From: Stutzerimonas stutzeri RCH2
GTDB lineage: Bacteria; Pseudomonadota; Gammaproteobacteria; Pseudomonadales; Pseudomonadaceae
Direction of reading: 5' to 3'
Assembly (NCBI RefSeq): GCF_000327065.1
Contig: NC_019936.1
Span: 1,736,001-1,800,000 of the forward strand
Length of the DNA: 64,000 nt
Each line of letters begins with the position of its first letter. Within the stretch, counting starts at the first letter, position 1. Made by a program: the position numbers and the translations under genes. Below the pieces are notes generated by a model. The model ran no database searches and was not told the DNA's origin. It saw nothing but the letters and a program-made list of their open reading frames with translations. Shown one piece after another: positions 9,719 through 18,647 of this stretch.

Positions 9719-10549
9719 ATGTACCAACTCCCCGACCTTCTGCACCTGATGGCCCGGCTGCGCGATCCGCAGCATGGCTGTCCGTGGGACCTGCAGCAGA
9801 ACTACGCGAGCATCGTGCCGCATACGCTGGAAGAGGCTTACGAGGTCGCGGATGCTATCGAGAGCGGCGACTTCGATCATCTGCCCGGTGAGTTGGGCGA
9901 CCTGCTGTTTCAGGTCGTCTACTACAGCCAGCTGGCCCGTGAGGAAGGGCGCTTCGAGTTCGCCACGGTGGTCGATGCCATCACCCGCAAGCTGATCCGT
10001 CGCCATCCCCACGTGTTCCCTGATGGTGACCTGTATGGTTCGCCGGAGCTGCCGCGTCTCGACGAGGCGGCCATCAAGCAGCGCTGGGAAGAGATCAAGG
10101 CCGAGGAGCGTGCCGAGAAAGCCGCTGCTCCTGAACAGTTGTCGCTGCTCGATGACGTGCCCAGCGCACTGCCGGCACTCAGTCGTGCCGCCAAACTGCA
10201 GAAACGCGCCGCCCAGGTCGGTTTCGACTGGCCCGAGGCGCTGCCGGTGGTGGACAAGGTGCGCGAGGAACTCGGCGAAGTGCTGGAGGCGATGAGCGAG
10301 GACGATCCGCAAGCCATTGCCGAGGAGCTGGGCGATCTGCTTTTCGTCGTGGTCAACCTGGCGCGCCATCTCAAGGTCGATCCGGAGAACGCCTTGCGTG
10401 CCGCGAATGGCAAGTTCGAGCGGCGTTTTCGCTTCATCGAGCAGGCCTTGCGCGAAGCGGGGCGGCCCATCGAGCACTGCGATCTGGATGAACTGGATGC
10501 GCTCTGGGGCGAGGCGAAGAAGGCCGAGCAATCGCCGTCCTGCGGCTAA
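9719..10549 (+). CDS. mazG: Nucleoside triphosphate pyrophosphohydrolase MazG
   Basis: A 276-aa all-alpha NTP pyrophosphohydrolase with two tandem MazG domains. The first has CPWDLQQN, EEAYEVADAI and GELGDLLFQVV; the second has KVREELGEVLEA and AEELGDLLFVVVNLA. It hydrolyses (d)NTPs to monophosphates; in E. coli it lowers ppGpp and counters MazEF toxicity. The ATG giving MYQLPDLLHLMARLRDP has a GAGG ribosome site 8 nt upstream and matches the usual start; an in-frame codon at 9707 would add four residues. Palindromic repeats lie on both sides of the gene. Confidence 0.95.
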   Translation: MYQLPDLLHLMARLRDPQHGCPWDLQQNYASIVPHTLEEAYEVADAIESGDFDHLPGELGDLLFQVVYYSQLAREEGRFEFATVVDAITRKLIRRHPHVFPDGDLYGSPELPRLDEAAIKQRWEEIKAEERAEKAAAPEQLSLLDDVPSALPALSRAAKLQKRAAQVGFDWPEALPVVDKVREELGEVLEAMSEDDPQAIAEELGDLLFVVVNLARHLKVDPENALRAANGKFERRFRFIEQALREAGRPIEHCDLDELDALWGEAKKAEQSPSCG

Positions 10550-10564
10550 CAGTACTCGCCGGGC

Positions 10565-10586
10565 TGGATGTGGCTTTTCACATCCA
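10565..10586. repeat. Palindromic intergenic repeat, copy 3 (after mazG)
   Basis: Perfect 8-bp arms TGGATGTG (10565-10572) and CACATCCA (10579-10586) with loop gctttt. The right flank (ccaccacaatgccgctc) resembles the flank of copy 2, so the two are homologous units rather than chance hairpins. Confidence 0.7.
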
Positions 10587-10663
10587 CCACAATGCCGCTC
10601 GGTGGAGCGATTCAGCGTCGCCCACCGGCGCCCACTTGAATTCATGACGAGACGAGCCGAAAC

Positions 10664-11203
10664 ATGAGTCTTTCCCTCCGTGACCAGTTGCTCAAAGCCG
10701 GGCTGGTCAACGAAAAGCAGGCCAAGCAGGCCGTCAAGCAGAAGCAGAAGCAGCAGCGCCTGGAGAAGAAGGGCCAGGTCGAGAAGGATGATTCCCAGCG
10801 CGAAGCGGCACTGAAGGCCCAGGCGGAGAAGATCGCTCGCGACCAGGAGCTCAATCGCCAGCAGCAGCAAAAGGCCGAACAGAAGGCCCGTACGGCGCAG
10901 ATCAAGCAATTGATCGAGACCAGCCGCCTGCCGAAGCTGACCACCGAGGATTACTACAACTTCGTCGACGACAAGAAGGTCAAGCGGCTGTCAGTCAACA
11001 AGCTGATGCGCGACAAGCTGGCCAGTGGCTCGTTGGCGATCGTTCGTCATGGCGGCGGCTACGAGGTGATTCCGCGTGAGGCGGCACTGAAGATCCAGGA
11101 GCGCGACCCGCAGCGTGTGGTGCAGCTCAACACCCGTACCGAAGAGCCGGATGCTGACGATCCGTACGCCGCTTATCAGGTACCGGACGACCTGATGTGG
11201 TGA
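10664..11203 (+). CDS. DUF2058 family protein (YaiL-like)
   Basis: A 179-aa basic, lysine- and glutamine-rich protein. It opens MSLSLRDQLLKAGLVNEKQA, then has a long charged helical stretch (about 20-85) and a C-terminal part with YYNFVDDKKVKRL and DPYAAYQVPDDLMW. These are hallmarks of DUF2058 (E. coli YaiL). The family is described as nucleoprotein- or polysome-associated, but no activity is established. It follows mazG as in PAO1. The ribosome site is weak. Confidence 0.85.
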   Translation: MSLSLRDQLLKAGLVNEKQAKQAVKQKQKQQRLEKKGQVEKDDSQREAALKAQAEKIARDQELNRQQQQKAEQKARTAQIKQLIETSRLPKLTTEDYYNFVDDKKVKRLSVNKLMRDKLASGSLAIVRHGGGYEVIPREAALKIQERDPQRVVQLNTRTEEPDADDPYAAYQVPDDLMW

Positions 11204-11311
11204 TGCGCCGGGGCGGGTGCGAACTCCGACGGAAGGTTGGATAGAAAAGGCCCGCCTGCATCTCTACTGCAGACCTGCCCGCCATCGCGGGCACATGCAG
11301 TGGAGAAGATC

Positions 11312-11473
11312 ATGGCCGCGCAGACGATTCGCTATACCCCCAACGCCGATACCCTGTACTGGCGCGCCGCTGGCGTGCCGGGCGACCCGGAAGAGCCTGG
11401 TGTTCCGACGCAGCCTACCGAGCCGGGTGAGCCTACCGTGCCGGATCAGCCACCGCCCGCTCCGGTTGCCTGA
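11312..11473 (+). CDS. Small proline-rich protein of unknown function
   Basis: A 53-residue ORF from an ATG preceded by a TGGAGAAG ribosome site, shortly after a GCCCGC-CATC-GCGGGC hairpin. The first 20 residues are ordinary (MAAQTIRYTPNADTLYWRAA). The rest is a low-complexity tail of Gly/Pro/Glu units such as DPEEPG, TEPGEP and VPDQPPP. No signal peptide or membrane segment is present. It is not recognised as a known family. The ribosome site and non-random start suggest a real gene, but it could be spurious. Confidence 0.45.
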   Translation: MAAQTIRYTPNADTLYWRAAGVPGDPEEPGVPTQPTEPGEPTVPDQPPPAPVA

Positions 11474-11560
11474 GCGTCCTCGAGCCGTAACCTGCGCCGC
11501 CGTTGGCACGACGTGGCGCAGGGCATCTGGCGTCAGCGCAGCTGGTTTGCGCGGCAACGC

Positions 11561-12895
11561 TCATTCGCCGAACGGATAGGTGTCCGGCACCATCTCTGGA
11601 TCGATCTGTTGCGGGCCGATCGGTGTCACCGCGCCCGTCTCCTCCAGCCATATCAGCGCATCGAACTGCTCCGCCAGGATGGCGCGGAAGTAGTGCGACT
11701 GGCGCTCCGTCAGTGGCCGGTAGATCACCCCGATGGCGCGCTCGAGCCGTGGCTGGGAGAGCGCCGGACGCAGTTCGCTCTGCTCGTTGCGCCAGTCGGT
11801 CAGTGATGCCGGCACGTTGGCTCGCAGGAACAGTTGTTCCCAGCTGTCCGCCCTGGACGGGATGACCTGCTTGACCTGCATAGGCTCGTCCCAGTTGTCC
11901 GCCGCCGCCACCTCACCGCGATCGGTCGCCATGCCGATCAGCACCGCGTCGCGACCGAAGGCGGTGCGGCACAGTTCGCCGATATTGAACTCGCCGCCCC
12001 AGCCCATCGAAGTTGCCGAGGCATTGCCGATGTGCGAGTTGTGCGCCCAGACCACCGCCTTGGCGTCCGGCCCGCGGTGTTCGAGCAGTGCTTTCAGGGT
12101 GTCGAACATGTGGCGGTCGCGCAGGTTCCAGGATTCGGTCGAGCCGCGATACATGGCGCGGTAGTAATGCTCGGCGGCAAGTACCACTCGCGCATTGCGC
12201 TCGGCATTGAAGAAGCGCTCGCCGTCCTGGCCAATGTACTCCAGGCGCTGCGTGAGCAGGTCTTGCAACTGCTCGACCACCGCCGTTTCGCAGGAAGGCT
12301 GGCCGAGCATGACGTTGCGGCCATAGACGGCGGGATCTTCCTGCCACGGGCTCAGGCAGCCATAACGTCGCCGCGCCGCGGCAGCCGCGTCCAGGTCGAT
12401 GCGGTCCAGGTAGCGCAGTACCTCGCGGATCGAGCTGCCGAGGCTGTAGACATCCAGGCCGCGGAATTCGACCCGCTGCCCGGCCGGCAGTGCCGCGTTG
12501 TGCTCGCGCAACCAACGGACGAAGCCTTCCACTTCGCGGTTGCGCCACATCCAGGTTGGAAAGCGCTTGAACGCATCCTCCACCCAGGCGACTGGTTGCC
12601 GTTGCCGGCTGTAACAATCGATTCGTGCCGCGTCCGGCCAGTCGGCTTCGACCGCGATAATGGAAAACCCGTGCCGCTCGATCAGCCGCCGGGTGATCGC
12701 AGCGCGGGCCTGGTAGAACTCGGATGTGCCGTGGCTGGCCTCGCCAATGAGCACCACCCGGGCGTCGGCGTAGCGCTCGAAGGCGTCGGCAAAGTGCGGG
12801 TCGTCTAGCGCGGGCAAGGGTTCGGCATGCTGGCGCAGCAGAGCAATGAGCTGTTCCTCGGATAGCTCGGGCAGATGGGCACGCGAAGCGCTCAT
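11561..12895 (-). CDS. Erythromycin esterase family protein
   Basis: A 444-aa member of the erythromycin esterase superfamily. It shows the expected His/Glu motifs: IGEASHGTSEFYQ, AVEADWPDA, and AHNSHIGNAS in the middle. The family includes plasmid EreA/EreB macrolide esterases, but most chromosomal members have unknown substrates, so macrolide resistance should not be assumed. The ATG at 12895 is chosen because AGGAGG lies 9 nt upstream; an ATG six codons earlier lacks such a site. It is convergent with the small ORF at 11312 and divergent from the ORF at 13090. Confidence 0.85.
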   Translation of the reverse strand: MSASRAHLPELSEEQLIALLRQHAEPLPALDDPHFADAFERYADARVVLIGEASHGTSEFYQARAAITRRLIERHGFSIIAVEADWPDAARIDCYSRQRQPVAWVEDAFKRFPTWMWRNREVEGFVRWLREHNAALPAGQRVEFRGLDVYSLGSSIREVLRYLDRIDLDAAAAARRRYGCLSPWQEDPAVYGRNVMLGQPSCETAVVEQLQDLLTQRLEYIGQDGERFFNAERNARVVLAAEHYYRAMYRGSTESWNLRDRHMFDTLKALLEHRGPDAKAVVWAHNSHIGNASATSMGWGGEFNIGELCRTAFGRDAVLIGMATDRGEVAAADNWDEPMQVKQVIPSRADSWEQLFLRANVPASLTDWRNEQSELRPALSQPRLERAIGVIYRPLTERQSHYFRAILAEQFDALIWLEETGAVTPIGPQQIDPEMVPDTYPFGE

Positions 12896-13026
12896 ATGGT
12901 TCGGCCTCCTCATGCAAGGGCTTCACGGATGACTGGGCATCCGGTTGGTTGTTCCTCGTCCTCCAATTAAAGCTGCTAACTTTGAAGTGAGGGACCGAAC
13001 TGCCGGCGCCGGATGGGTCTAAAAAC

Positions 13027-13054
13027 TTACAAAAACCAAGATGAGCGTTATTAC
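13027..13054 (+). promoter_or_regulatory. Possible sigma-70 promoter for the 77-aa ORF
   Basis: TTACAA (13027-13032), a 16-bp spacer and TATTAC (13049-13054) lie 36 bp before the ATG at 13090. The stretch is noticeably AT-rich. The match is moderate. Confidence 0.35.
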
Positions 13055-13089
13055 GCCCGCATGGGTTTATTCAAGGCGAGGGGCATTCC

Positions 13090-13323
13090 ATGACGACCTG
13101 GATCATTGCGTACAACAAAGACGGCAACACTTCGACGCTGAAGATCGACTCCGAGCATCAGCCTGACATCGACGAGGCAGTCGATCTCGTCACGCGCAAG
13201 GCAGCAGAGCTGTATCCGGATCAGGAGATCGAGCATGAGCACGAGCCTGATCTGGAGGACACGCCAGCTACCCGGCTGGCTGAGCGTTACGGCATCACCA
13301 TCACGGGCATATCCCAGGCCTGA
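13090..13323 (+). CDS. Hypothetical 77-aa acidic protein
   Basis: The ATG has a strong GAGGGG ribosome site. The protein begins MTTWIIAYNKDGNTSTLKID and is rich in acidic and histidine residues in the middle (EIEHEHEPDLEDTP), ending in YGITITGISQA. It has no signal peptide or membrane segment. It is not a family I recognise. Its last 23 bp overlap, tail to tail, the 3' end of the phosphoesterase gene on the other strand. A plausible promoter and ribosome site favour a real gene. Confidence 0.65.
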   Translation: MTTWIIAYNKDGNTSTLKIDSEHQPDIDEAVDLVTRKAAELYPDQEIEHEHEPDLEDTPATRLAERYGITITGISQA

Positions 13324-13990
13324 GCGGCGCCGAGCGCTTCAGCGGCCAGACTTCTCCATCCCCCACCACATAAATCTGCCAGTGATCTTCGGCTGTCACC
13401 GTCATCGTGCCGGTGAAACTGCCGAAGGCCGGCAACAGGCTGAGCCGTTCACCGATGCAGAAGCACGGCAGGCGCAGGCTCTGCCGTCCGCGGCCGTTGA
13501 GGCGAAACGCCGGATGCAGATGGCCGGCGAGCACATGGTGGCTGGGATGCGGATCGGCTTCGTGCTGCAAGGCGAACGGGCCAAGCAGCAGCGGCTCGGA
13601 GACGACGTTCATTCCCAGGCTATTTGGCGGATCTCCGGCGCGGCGATCATGGTTGCCGCGAATCAGCGTGATCGTCAGTTCGGCGTGACTGGCACGCCAG
13701 TCGTGCAGCTGGTTGAGCGTGGCAGGCGTCTGCGATTCCGCTGCGTGCAGAAAGTCGCCGAGGAAGATCAGCTGCTTGCAAGGGTAACGGGCAAGCAGGG
13801 CATCGAGTCGTTGAAGATTGGCCTGGGTCGTACCGTGGGGCACGGGTTGACCTAGGCGACGGTAGGCGGCGGCCTTGCCGAAATGGATATCGGCTATCAG
13901 CAATGCCTGCTGCGCCGGCCAGTAGACGGCTTTCTCGGCAAGCAGCCAGAGTTCGGTTTGTTCCAGCTCTATGGGCAGGTGAGAAGTCAT
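13301..13990 (-). CDS. pdeM: Ligase-associated DNA repair phosphoesterase/endonuclease PdeM (MPE)
   Basis: A 229-aa calcineurin-like binuclear metallophosphoesterase with the metal motifs DIHFGK (34-39), GDFLH (78-82) and GNHDRR (112-117), and a C-terminal GHLHPAF motif. It matches the ligase-associated phosphoesterase family (TIGR04123 type); the P. putida relative is a Mn2+-dependent DNA endonuclease. The start is the ATG at 13990; the frame is open upstream to 14158 but without family-like residues. It is the last gene of the exo-lig-lhr-pdeM set, 177 bp after the helicase. Confidence 0.9.
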   Translation of the reverse strand: MTSHLPIELEQTELWLLAEKAVYWPAQQALLIADIHFGKAAAYRRLGQPVPHGTTQANLQRLDALLARYPCKQLIFLGDFLHAAESQTPATLNQLHDWRASHAELTITLIRGNHDRRAGDPPNSLGMNVVSEPLLLGPFALQHEADPHPSHHVLAGHLHPAFRLNGRGRQSLRLPCFCIGERLSLLPAFGSFTGTMTVTAEDHWQIYVVGDGEVWPLKRSAPLRPGICP

Positions 13991-14167
13991 GCGGCAGAGT
14001 TTATCGCGTGCGGTGGCGGGTTCCCACGCGCCGGGCGGCGCTGGTTGTGCATGTGCGGTCCTCTGGGAGAGCAACCAACGGGCCAGGATGGCGCGATTGT
14101 GGGCGGACTCGGTTGAACAGCATTCCGGTCGCTTTAACCCGGCGCAAGGAGCGCTCACCTTGCTTGC

Positions 14168-16759
14168 CTATCGGGTCGTGCGGCGCGCCTTTTTTGGCCG
14201 TGGCGTGCCGTCCTTGGTCGCGCGGGGTTTGCGCTTCGGGCTGCTGTCGCGTTCGACAGCAATGCTCGCGTCCGCTTGCGGCTGATAACCACCAGGGCCG
14301 GCGGCCTTGTCGAGTTCGGCAACCATTCGCCGGATGCGGTCGGCAAGCTTTTCCGAGCTCATGCTTTCGCGGAAGCGTTCGACCATCAACGGAAACGCCA
14401 GCGGTGTGGTGCGTTTGACCTGATGAATGTCCAGCTGTCGTTGCTGCAGTCGCTGCAATGTCTGCTGCAGCCGCTCGACTTCCAGCTCCTGGCGCAGAAC
14501 CTCTTCTTCAGCCTGGGTCAGCAACAGGTTGGCCGGGTCATATTGGCGGAAGACGTCGAAGAACAGCCCGCTAGAGGCCTGCAGCTGACGCGCGCTCTTC
14601 TGCGCACCGGGGTAGCCGGAAAACACCAAGCCGGCAATACGTGCGATCTCACGAAAGCGGCGACGCGCCAGTTCGCCAGCGTTAAGACTGGCGAGCACGT
14701 CGTGCAGCAGGTTGTCTTCGCTGAAAAGCTCCGGCGTCAGCCAGTGCATCCAGTCCACCTCGGTTGCCGAGAGCAGCTCGAAGCCGTAGTCGTTGACTGC
14801 GATCGAAAAGGTCAGCGGTCGATGCTGGCCCAGGCGCCAGGCCAGCAGACTGGCCAGCCCGAGGTGCACGTGACGCCCGGCGAACGGGTAGAGGAACAGG
14901 TGCCAGCCTTCGCGGGATTTCATCACCTCGGCCAGCAATGTGGTCTCGGTGGGCAGCGCCGACCAGTCCATCTGTACCCGCAGTAAGGGTTCGACCAGGC
15001 CCATCTCCGGGCTTTCGAAATGGCCGCGCGAGGCGGCACCGAGCTGCTCGACCACCGCATCGGCCAGCTCGCTGGAAAGGGGCATGCGCCCGCCGTTCCA
15101 GCGCGGCACCGCGGCTTTCCTGCCCGTCGCGCGGCTGACGTAGGCGGTCATGTTCTCGACGCGTACCAATTCCAGCAGACGACCACCAAAGAGAAAGTTG
15201 TCGCCCGGTCGCAGGCGCGCGATGAAGCCTTCCTCGATGGTGCCGAGCGAGCGCCCGCTGCCACCCTTGGCCCAGAATTTCACGGACAGGCTGGCATCGC
15301 TGACGATGGTGCCGATGCTCATGCGATGGCGCAGCGCCACACGGCGACTCGGCACCTTCCACAGCCCGGCCTCGTCCGGCTCGACCCGCTGGTAGTCGGG
15401 GTAGGCCGTCAGCGAATGCCCACCGTGGCGGACAAAGGCCAACGCCCATTGCCAATGGTCTTCGTTCAGGTCGCGGTAGGACCAGGCCTGGCGCACTTCG
15501 GCAAACAGTTCGTCTGGTCGAAAGCCGCCGCCCAAGGCCATGCTGACCAGGTGCTGCACCAGCACATCGAGCGGGCGGTGCGGTGCGCTGCGGGCTTCGA
15601 TGCGGCGTTCGCCGATGGCCACCTGAGCGGCGGCGGCTTCTACCACTTCCACGCTATGAGTCGGCACCAGCGTGACCCGCGAGGTGCGTCCCGGCGCATG
15701 TCCGGAACGCCCGGCACGCTGCATCAGCCGCGCCACGCCCTTGGGCGAGCCGATCTGCAGAACGCGCTCGACCGGCAGGAAGTCCACACCCAGATCCAGG
15801 CTGGAGGTGCAGACCACGGCCTTGAGCGCGCCCTGCTTGAGGCCCTGCTCGACCCAGTCGCGTACTTCGCGGGCCAGCGAACCATGGTGCAGGGCAATCA
15901 AGCCTGCCCAGTCCGGCCGCGCATCGAGCAGCGCCTGATACCAGATTTCCGACTGCGAGCGGGTGTTGGTGAACACCAGGGTGGTCGCGGCCGAATCAAT
16001 CTCCTCGACCACCTGCGGCAACATGCGCAGACCGAGATGCCCAGCCCAGGGGAAGCGCTCGATGCACGGCGGCAGCAGAGTGTCGACGCGCAGATCCTTG
16101 TCGACCTTGCCTTGCACCAGCCTGCCGCTGCCGGGATACAGCAGCACGTCCAGCGCGTGGGGCTGGTTGCCGAGGGTGGCGGAAAGGCCCCAGACAATCA
16201 GCTCCGGCATCCACTGGCGCAGCCGGGCCAGCGCCAGTTGCAGTTGCACGCCGCGCTTGTTGCCCAGCAGCTCGTGCCATTCGTCCACCACCAGCATGCG
16301 CAGCCCGGCGAAAGCCTGGCGTGCATCGGCGCGGGTCAGCAGCAGGGTCAGGCTTTCCGGCGTGGTGACCAGCGCGCTGGGCAGGCGCCGCCCCTGCCGC
16401 GCACGTTCGGCACCGCTGGTATCGCCGGTGCGCAAACCGATGCTCCAGTTGATGCCGAGGTCGTACAGCGGGGCCTGCAGAGCGCGAGCGGTATCGGCGG
16501 CCAATGCACGCATAGGGGTGATCCAGAGCACCGTCAACGGCGCCGGCTTGTCCGTCGTGTTAGGGCGCGGCGCCTTGGTTGCAAAGCGATTCAAAGCCCC
16601 GAGCCAGACGGCATAGGTCTTGCCAGAGCCAGTGGTGGCGTGCAGCAGTCCGGACTCGCCTCGGTCGATGGCTTGCCAGACTTCCCGCTGAAACGGAAAG
16701 GGTTGCCACTCTCGGCTGGCGAACCACTGCTCGCTCAACAGTCCGGCTGCATCATTCAT
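14168..16759 (-). CDS. Ligase-associated Lhr-Core DEXH-box DNA helicase
   Basis: An 863-aa superfamily 2 helicase. Motif I is ATTGSGKT (41-48) and motif II is VVDEWHEL (DEWH, 159-162), the variant typical of Lhr-type helicases. The C-terminal helicase domain has the GRSGHAPG motif VI. After that comes the Lhr-Core winged-helix and beta-barrel region, then a basic tail (about 835-863). It matches TIGR04121, the DEXH helicase that travels with a bacterial ATP-dependent ligase. P. putida Lhr-Core is an ssDNA-dependent 3'-5' translocase/helicase. It lies between the ligase (99 bp upstream) and pdeM. Confidence 0.93.
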   Translation of the reverse strand: MNDAAGLLSEQWFASREWQPFPFQREVWQAIDRGESGLLHATTGSGKTYAVWLGALNRFATKAPRPNTTDKPAPLTVLWITPMRALAADTARALQAPLYDLGINWSIGLRTGDTSGAERARQGRRLPSALVTTPESLTLLLTRADARQAFAGLRMLVVDEWHELLGNKRGVQLQLALARLRQWMPELIVWGLSATLGNQPHALDVLLYPGSGRLVQGKVDKDLRVDTLLPPCIERFPWAGHLGLRMLPQVVEEIDSAATTLVFTNTRSQSEIWYQALLDARPDWAGLIALHHGSLAREVRDWVEQGLKQGALKAVVCTSSLDLGVDFLPVERVLQIGSPKGVARLMQRAGRSGHAPGRTSRVTLVPTHSVEVVEAAAAQVAIGERRIEARSAPHRPLDVLVQHLVSMALGGGFRPDELFAEVRQAWSYRDLNEDHWQWALAFVRHGGHSLTAYPDYQRVEPDEAGLWKVPSRRVALRHRMSIGTIVSDASLSVKFWAKGGSGRSLGTIEEGFIARLRPGDNFLFGGRLLELVRVENMTAYVSRATGRKAAVPRWNGGRMPLSSELADAVVEQLGAASRGHFESPEMGLVEPLLRVQMDWSALPTETTLLAEVMKSREGWHLFLYPFAGRHVHLGLASLLAWRLGQHRPLTFSIAVNDYGFELLSATEVDWMHWLTPELFSEDNLLHDVLASLNAGELARRRFREIARIAGLVFSGYPGAQKSARQLQASSGLFFDVFRQYDPANLLLTQAEEEVLRQELEVERLQQTLQRLQQRQLDIHQVKRTTPLAFPLMVERFRESMSSEKLADRIRRMVAELDKAAGPGGYQPQADASIAVERDSSPKRKPRATKDGTPRPKKARRTTR

Positions 16760-16858
16760 GGGGCAACCTGTTGGAGCCCGAGCGCGAGGTTCGCCTCGTG
16801 GAAGCGGCCTTGGCCGCGCATATGGGCGACGGCCCGGGTAGGCGGCTGGCCTGGCGAC

Positions 16859-18568
16859 TCATCCAAGCAGCTCCTTCAGCGTCTCCAGGGTATCGGCTTC
16901 CTGCACCGGCTTGTCGAGACGCCAGCGCAGCATGCGCGGGAAGCGCACGGCGATGCCGCTCTTGTGCCGGCTGCTGGCGGCGATGCCCTCGAAGCCGAGC
17001 TCGAACACCAGGGTCGGGGTGACGCTGCGGACCGGGCCGAACTTCTCCACGGTGGTCTTGCGTACGATGGCGTCGACCTTGCGCATCTCCTCGTCGGTCA
17101 ATCCGGAATAGGCCTTGGCGAACGGCACCAGCTTGCGCTCCGGGTCGCCCGGCTCGCCGTCCCAGACGGCAAAGGTGTAGTCGGTGTATAGGCTGGCGCG
17201 GCGGCCATGACCGCGCTGGGCATAGATCAGCACGGCATCGACGGAGTAGGGGTCGATCTTCCATTTCCACCAGACGCCGACATCCTTGGTTCGGCCGACG
17301 CCGTACTGCGCGGCGCGGGCCTTGATCATCATGCCCTCGACGCCGCGCTCACGGGACGCTTCGCGTTGGCGCGCCAGATCGGCCCAGTCATCGCCGCTCA
17401 CCAGCGGCGAAAGCATCAGCCGCGGGTTGGGGCATTGCCCGACCACCGCTTCGAGCTGTTGCCGGCGTTCACGATGCTCGCGTTGCCGCCAGTCGTCACC
17501 CTGCCATTCCAGCAGGTCATAGGCGAGCACCGCGACCGGGGCATCCTGCAAGACTTTCGCTGTGAGGTTTTTGCGGCCGATACGCTGTTGCAGCAGCGCG
17601 AAGGGTTGCACGCCGAAGCGTTCGGTTGTGTCGGCGTCATCGCTCTCTGGCTGCGCGAAGAGGTCTGTCGAAGGCCCGCCGGGCGCGTGCTTCCAGACCA
17701 GGATCTCGCCGTCGATCACCGTGCCGTCGGGCAGGCAGCCGGCCAGTTCGCAGAGCTCCGGAAAGCGCTCGCTGACCAGCTCTTCACCGCGCGACCAGAC
17801 CCAGATCTGCCCGTCGCGCTTGACCAGCTGTGCGCGGATGCCATCCCACTTCCATTCGATGAACCAGTTCTCCGGCGCACCGAGCAGCATGTCGAACTCC
17901 TCGACCGGCGCCTGCAACGAGTGGGCGAGAAAGAACGGGTAGGGCTGGCCGCCACGCTGGGCGTGCTCATGCTCGGACTCCTCGGCGATCAGCGCGCGGT
18001 AGCCCTCGGCGCTCGGCCGATGGGACAGATCGGTGTAGCCCACCAGTCGTTGCGCGACGCGCTTGGGGTCGAGATCGACCAGCGAGGCCAGCGCGCGGGT
18101 CACCAGCAGCTTCGACACGCCGACGCGAAAGGCGCCGGTGATCAGCTTGATGCAGACCATCAGGCTCAGCCGGTCCAGCTGTGCCCAGAGCGCCGGCAAG
18201 CGTTCAGCCAGCTCCTCCGGCGGCTGCCCGCGCAGCGGCAGCAGCTTGTCCTGCATCCACACGGCCAGCCCGTCGTCGGAGCTGTGTTTGGCCTCGGGCA
18301 TCAGCAGCGAAATGGTTTCGGCCATGTCGCCGACTGCCAGGTAGCTTTCCTCGAACAGCCATTCCGGCAAACCCGACGCCTGCATGGCGGTTTCGCGCAG
18401 CACGCGGGTCGGAACCAGCTGGCGTGGCCGTCCGCCGGCCAGAAAGTAGACCGCCCAGGCGGCGTCGGCCGGATCGGCGTCACGAAAATAGTCGCGCATC
18501 GCCGCGAGCTTGGCGTTGCTCGAGGTGGTGGCGTCGAGGCGGCTGTAAAGGGTGGCGAAGGCTTTCAT
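16859..18568 (-). CDS. ATP-dependent DNA ligase of the repair cassette
   Basis: A 569-aa ATP-dependent DNA ligase with the nucleotidyl-transfer motif IEWKWDGIRAQ; Lys240 of KWDG is the predicted adenylated residue. Residues 1-200 form the DNA-binding domain, the adenylation domain follows, and the C-terminal OB fold is recognisable in the KWKIDPYSVDAVLIYAQRGH region. It belongs to the bacterial family TIGR04120, distinct from LigD and NAD-dependent LigA. The start used is the ATG giving MKAFATLYSRLD; a codon seven residues upstream is less likely. It is flanked by its partner exonuclease and helicase genes. Confidence 0.93.
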   Translation of the reverse strand: MKAFATLYSRLDATTSSNAKLAAMRDYFRDADPADAAWAVYFLAGGRPRQLVPTRVLRETAMQASGLPEWLFEESYLAVGDMAETISLLMPEAKHSSDDGLAVWMQDKLLPLRGQPPEELAERLPALWAQLDRLSLMVCIKLITGAFRVGVSKLLVTRALASLVDLDPKRVAQRLVGYTDLSHRPSAEGYRALIAEESEHEHAQRGGQPYPFFLAHSLQAPVEEFDMLLGAPENWFIEWKWDGIRAQLVKRDGQIWVWSRGEELVSERFPELCELAGCLPDGTVIDGEILVWKHAPGGPSTDLFAQPESDDADTTERFGVQPFALLQQRIGRKNLTAKVLQDAPVAVLAYDLLEWQGDDWRQREHRERRQQLEAVVGQCPNPRLMLSPLVSGDDWADLARQREASRERGVEGMMIKARAAQYGVGRTKDVGVWWKWKIDPYSVDAVLIYAQRGHGRRASLYTDYTFAVWDGEPGDPERKLVPFAKAYSGLTDEEMRKVDAIVRKTTVEKFGPVRSVTPTLVFELGFEGIAASSRHKSGIAVRFPRMLRWRLDKPVQEADTLETLKELLG

Positions 18569-18647
18569 GCGCTGCGTCCCGCTCGCCATGGCGCGGCCGG
18601 GTTGCGAGCCTGCACGGGTCTATGGGAAGCGATGTTGGTGCGCCGGC

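Noticed and set aside
11834..12808. 324-codon open frame on the plus strand
   Set aside because: Antisense to the erythromycin-esterase-like gene, which has clear family motifs and a strong ribosome site.
15020..17191. 723-codon open frame on the plus strand
   Set aside because: It lies antisense to the Lhr-Core helicase and the ligase 3' end. It has no family-like motifs and its composition is that of a high-GC shadow frame.
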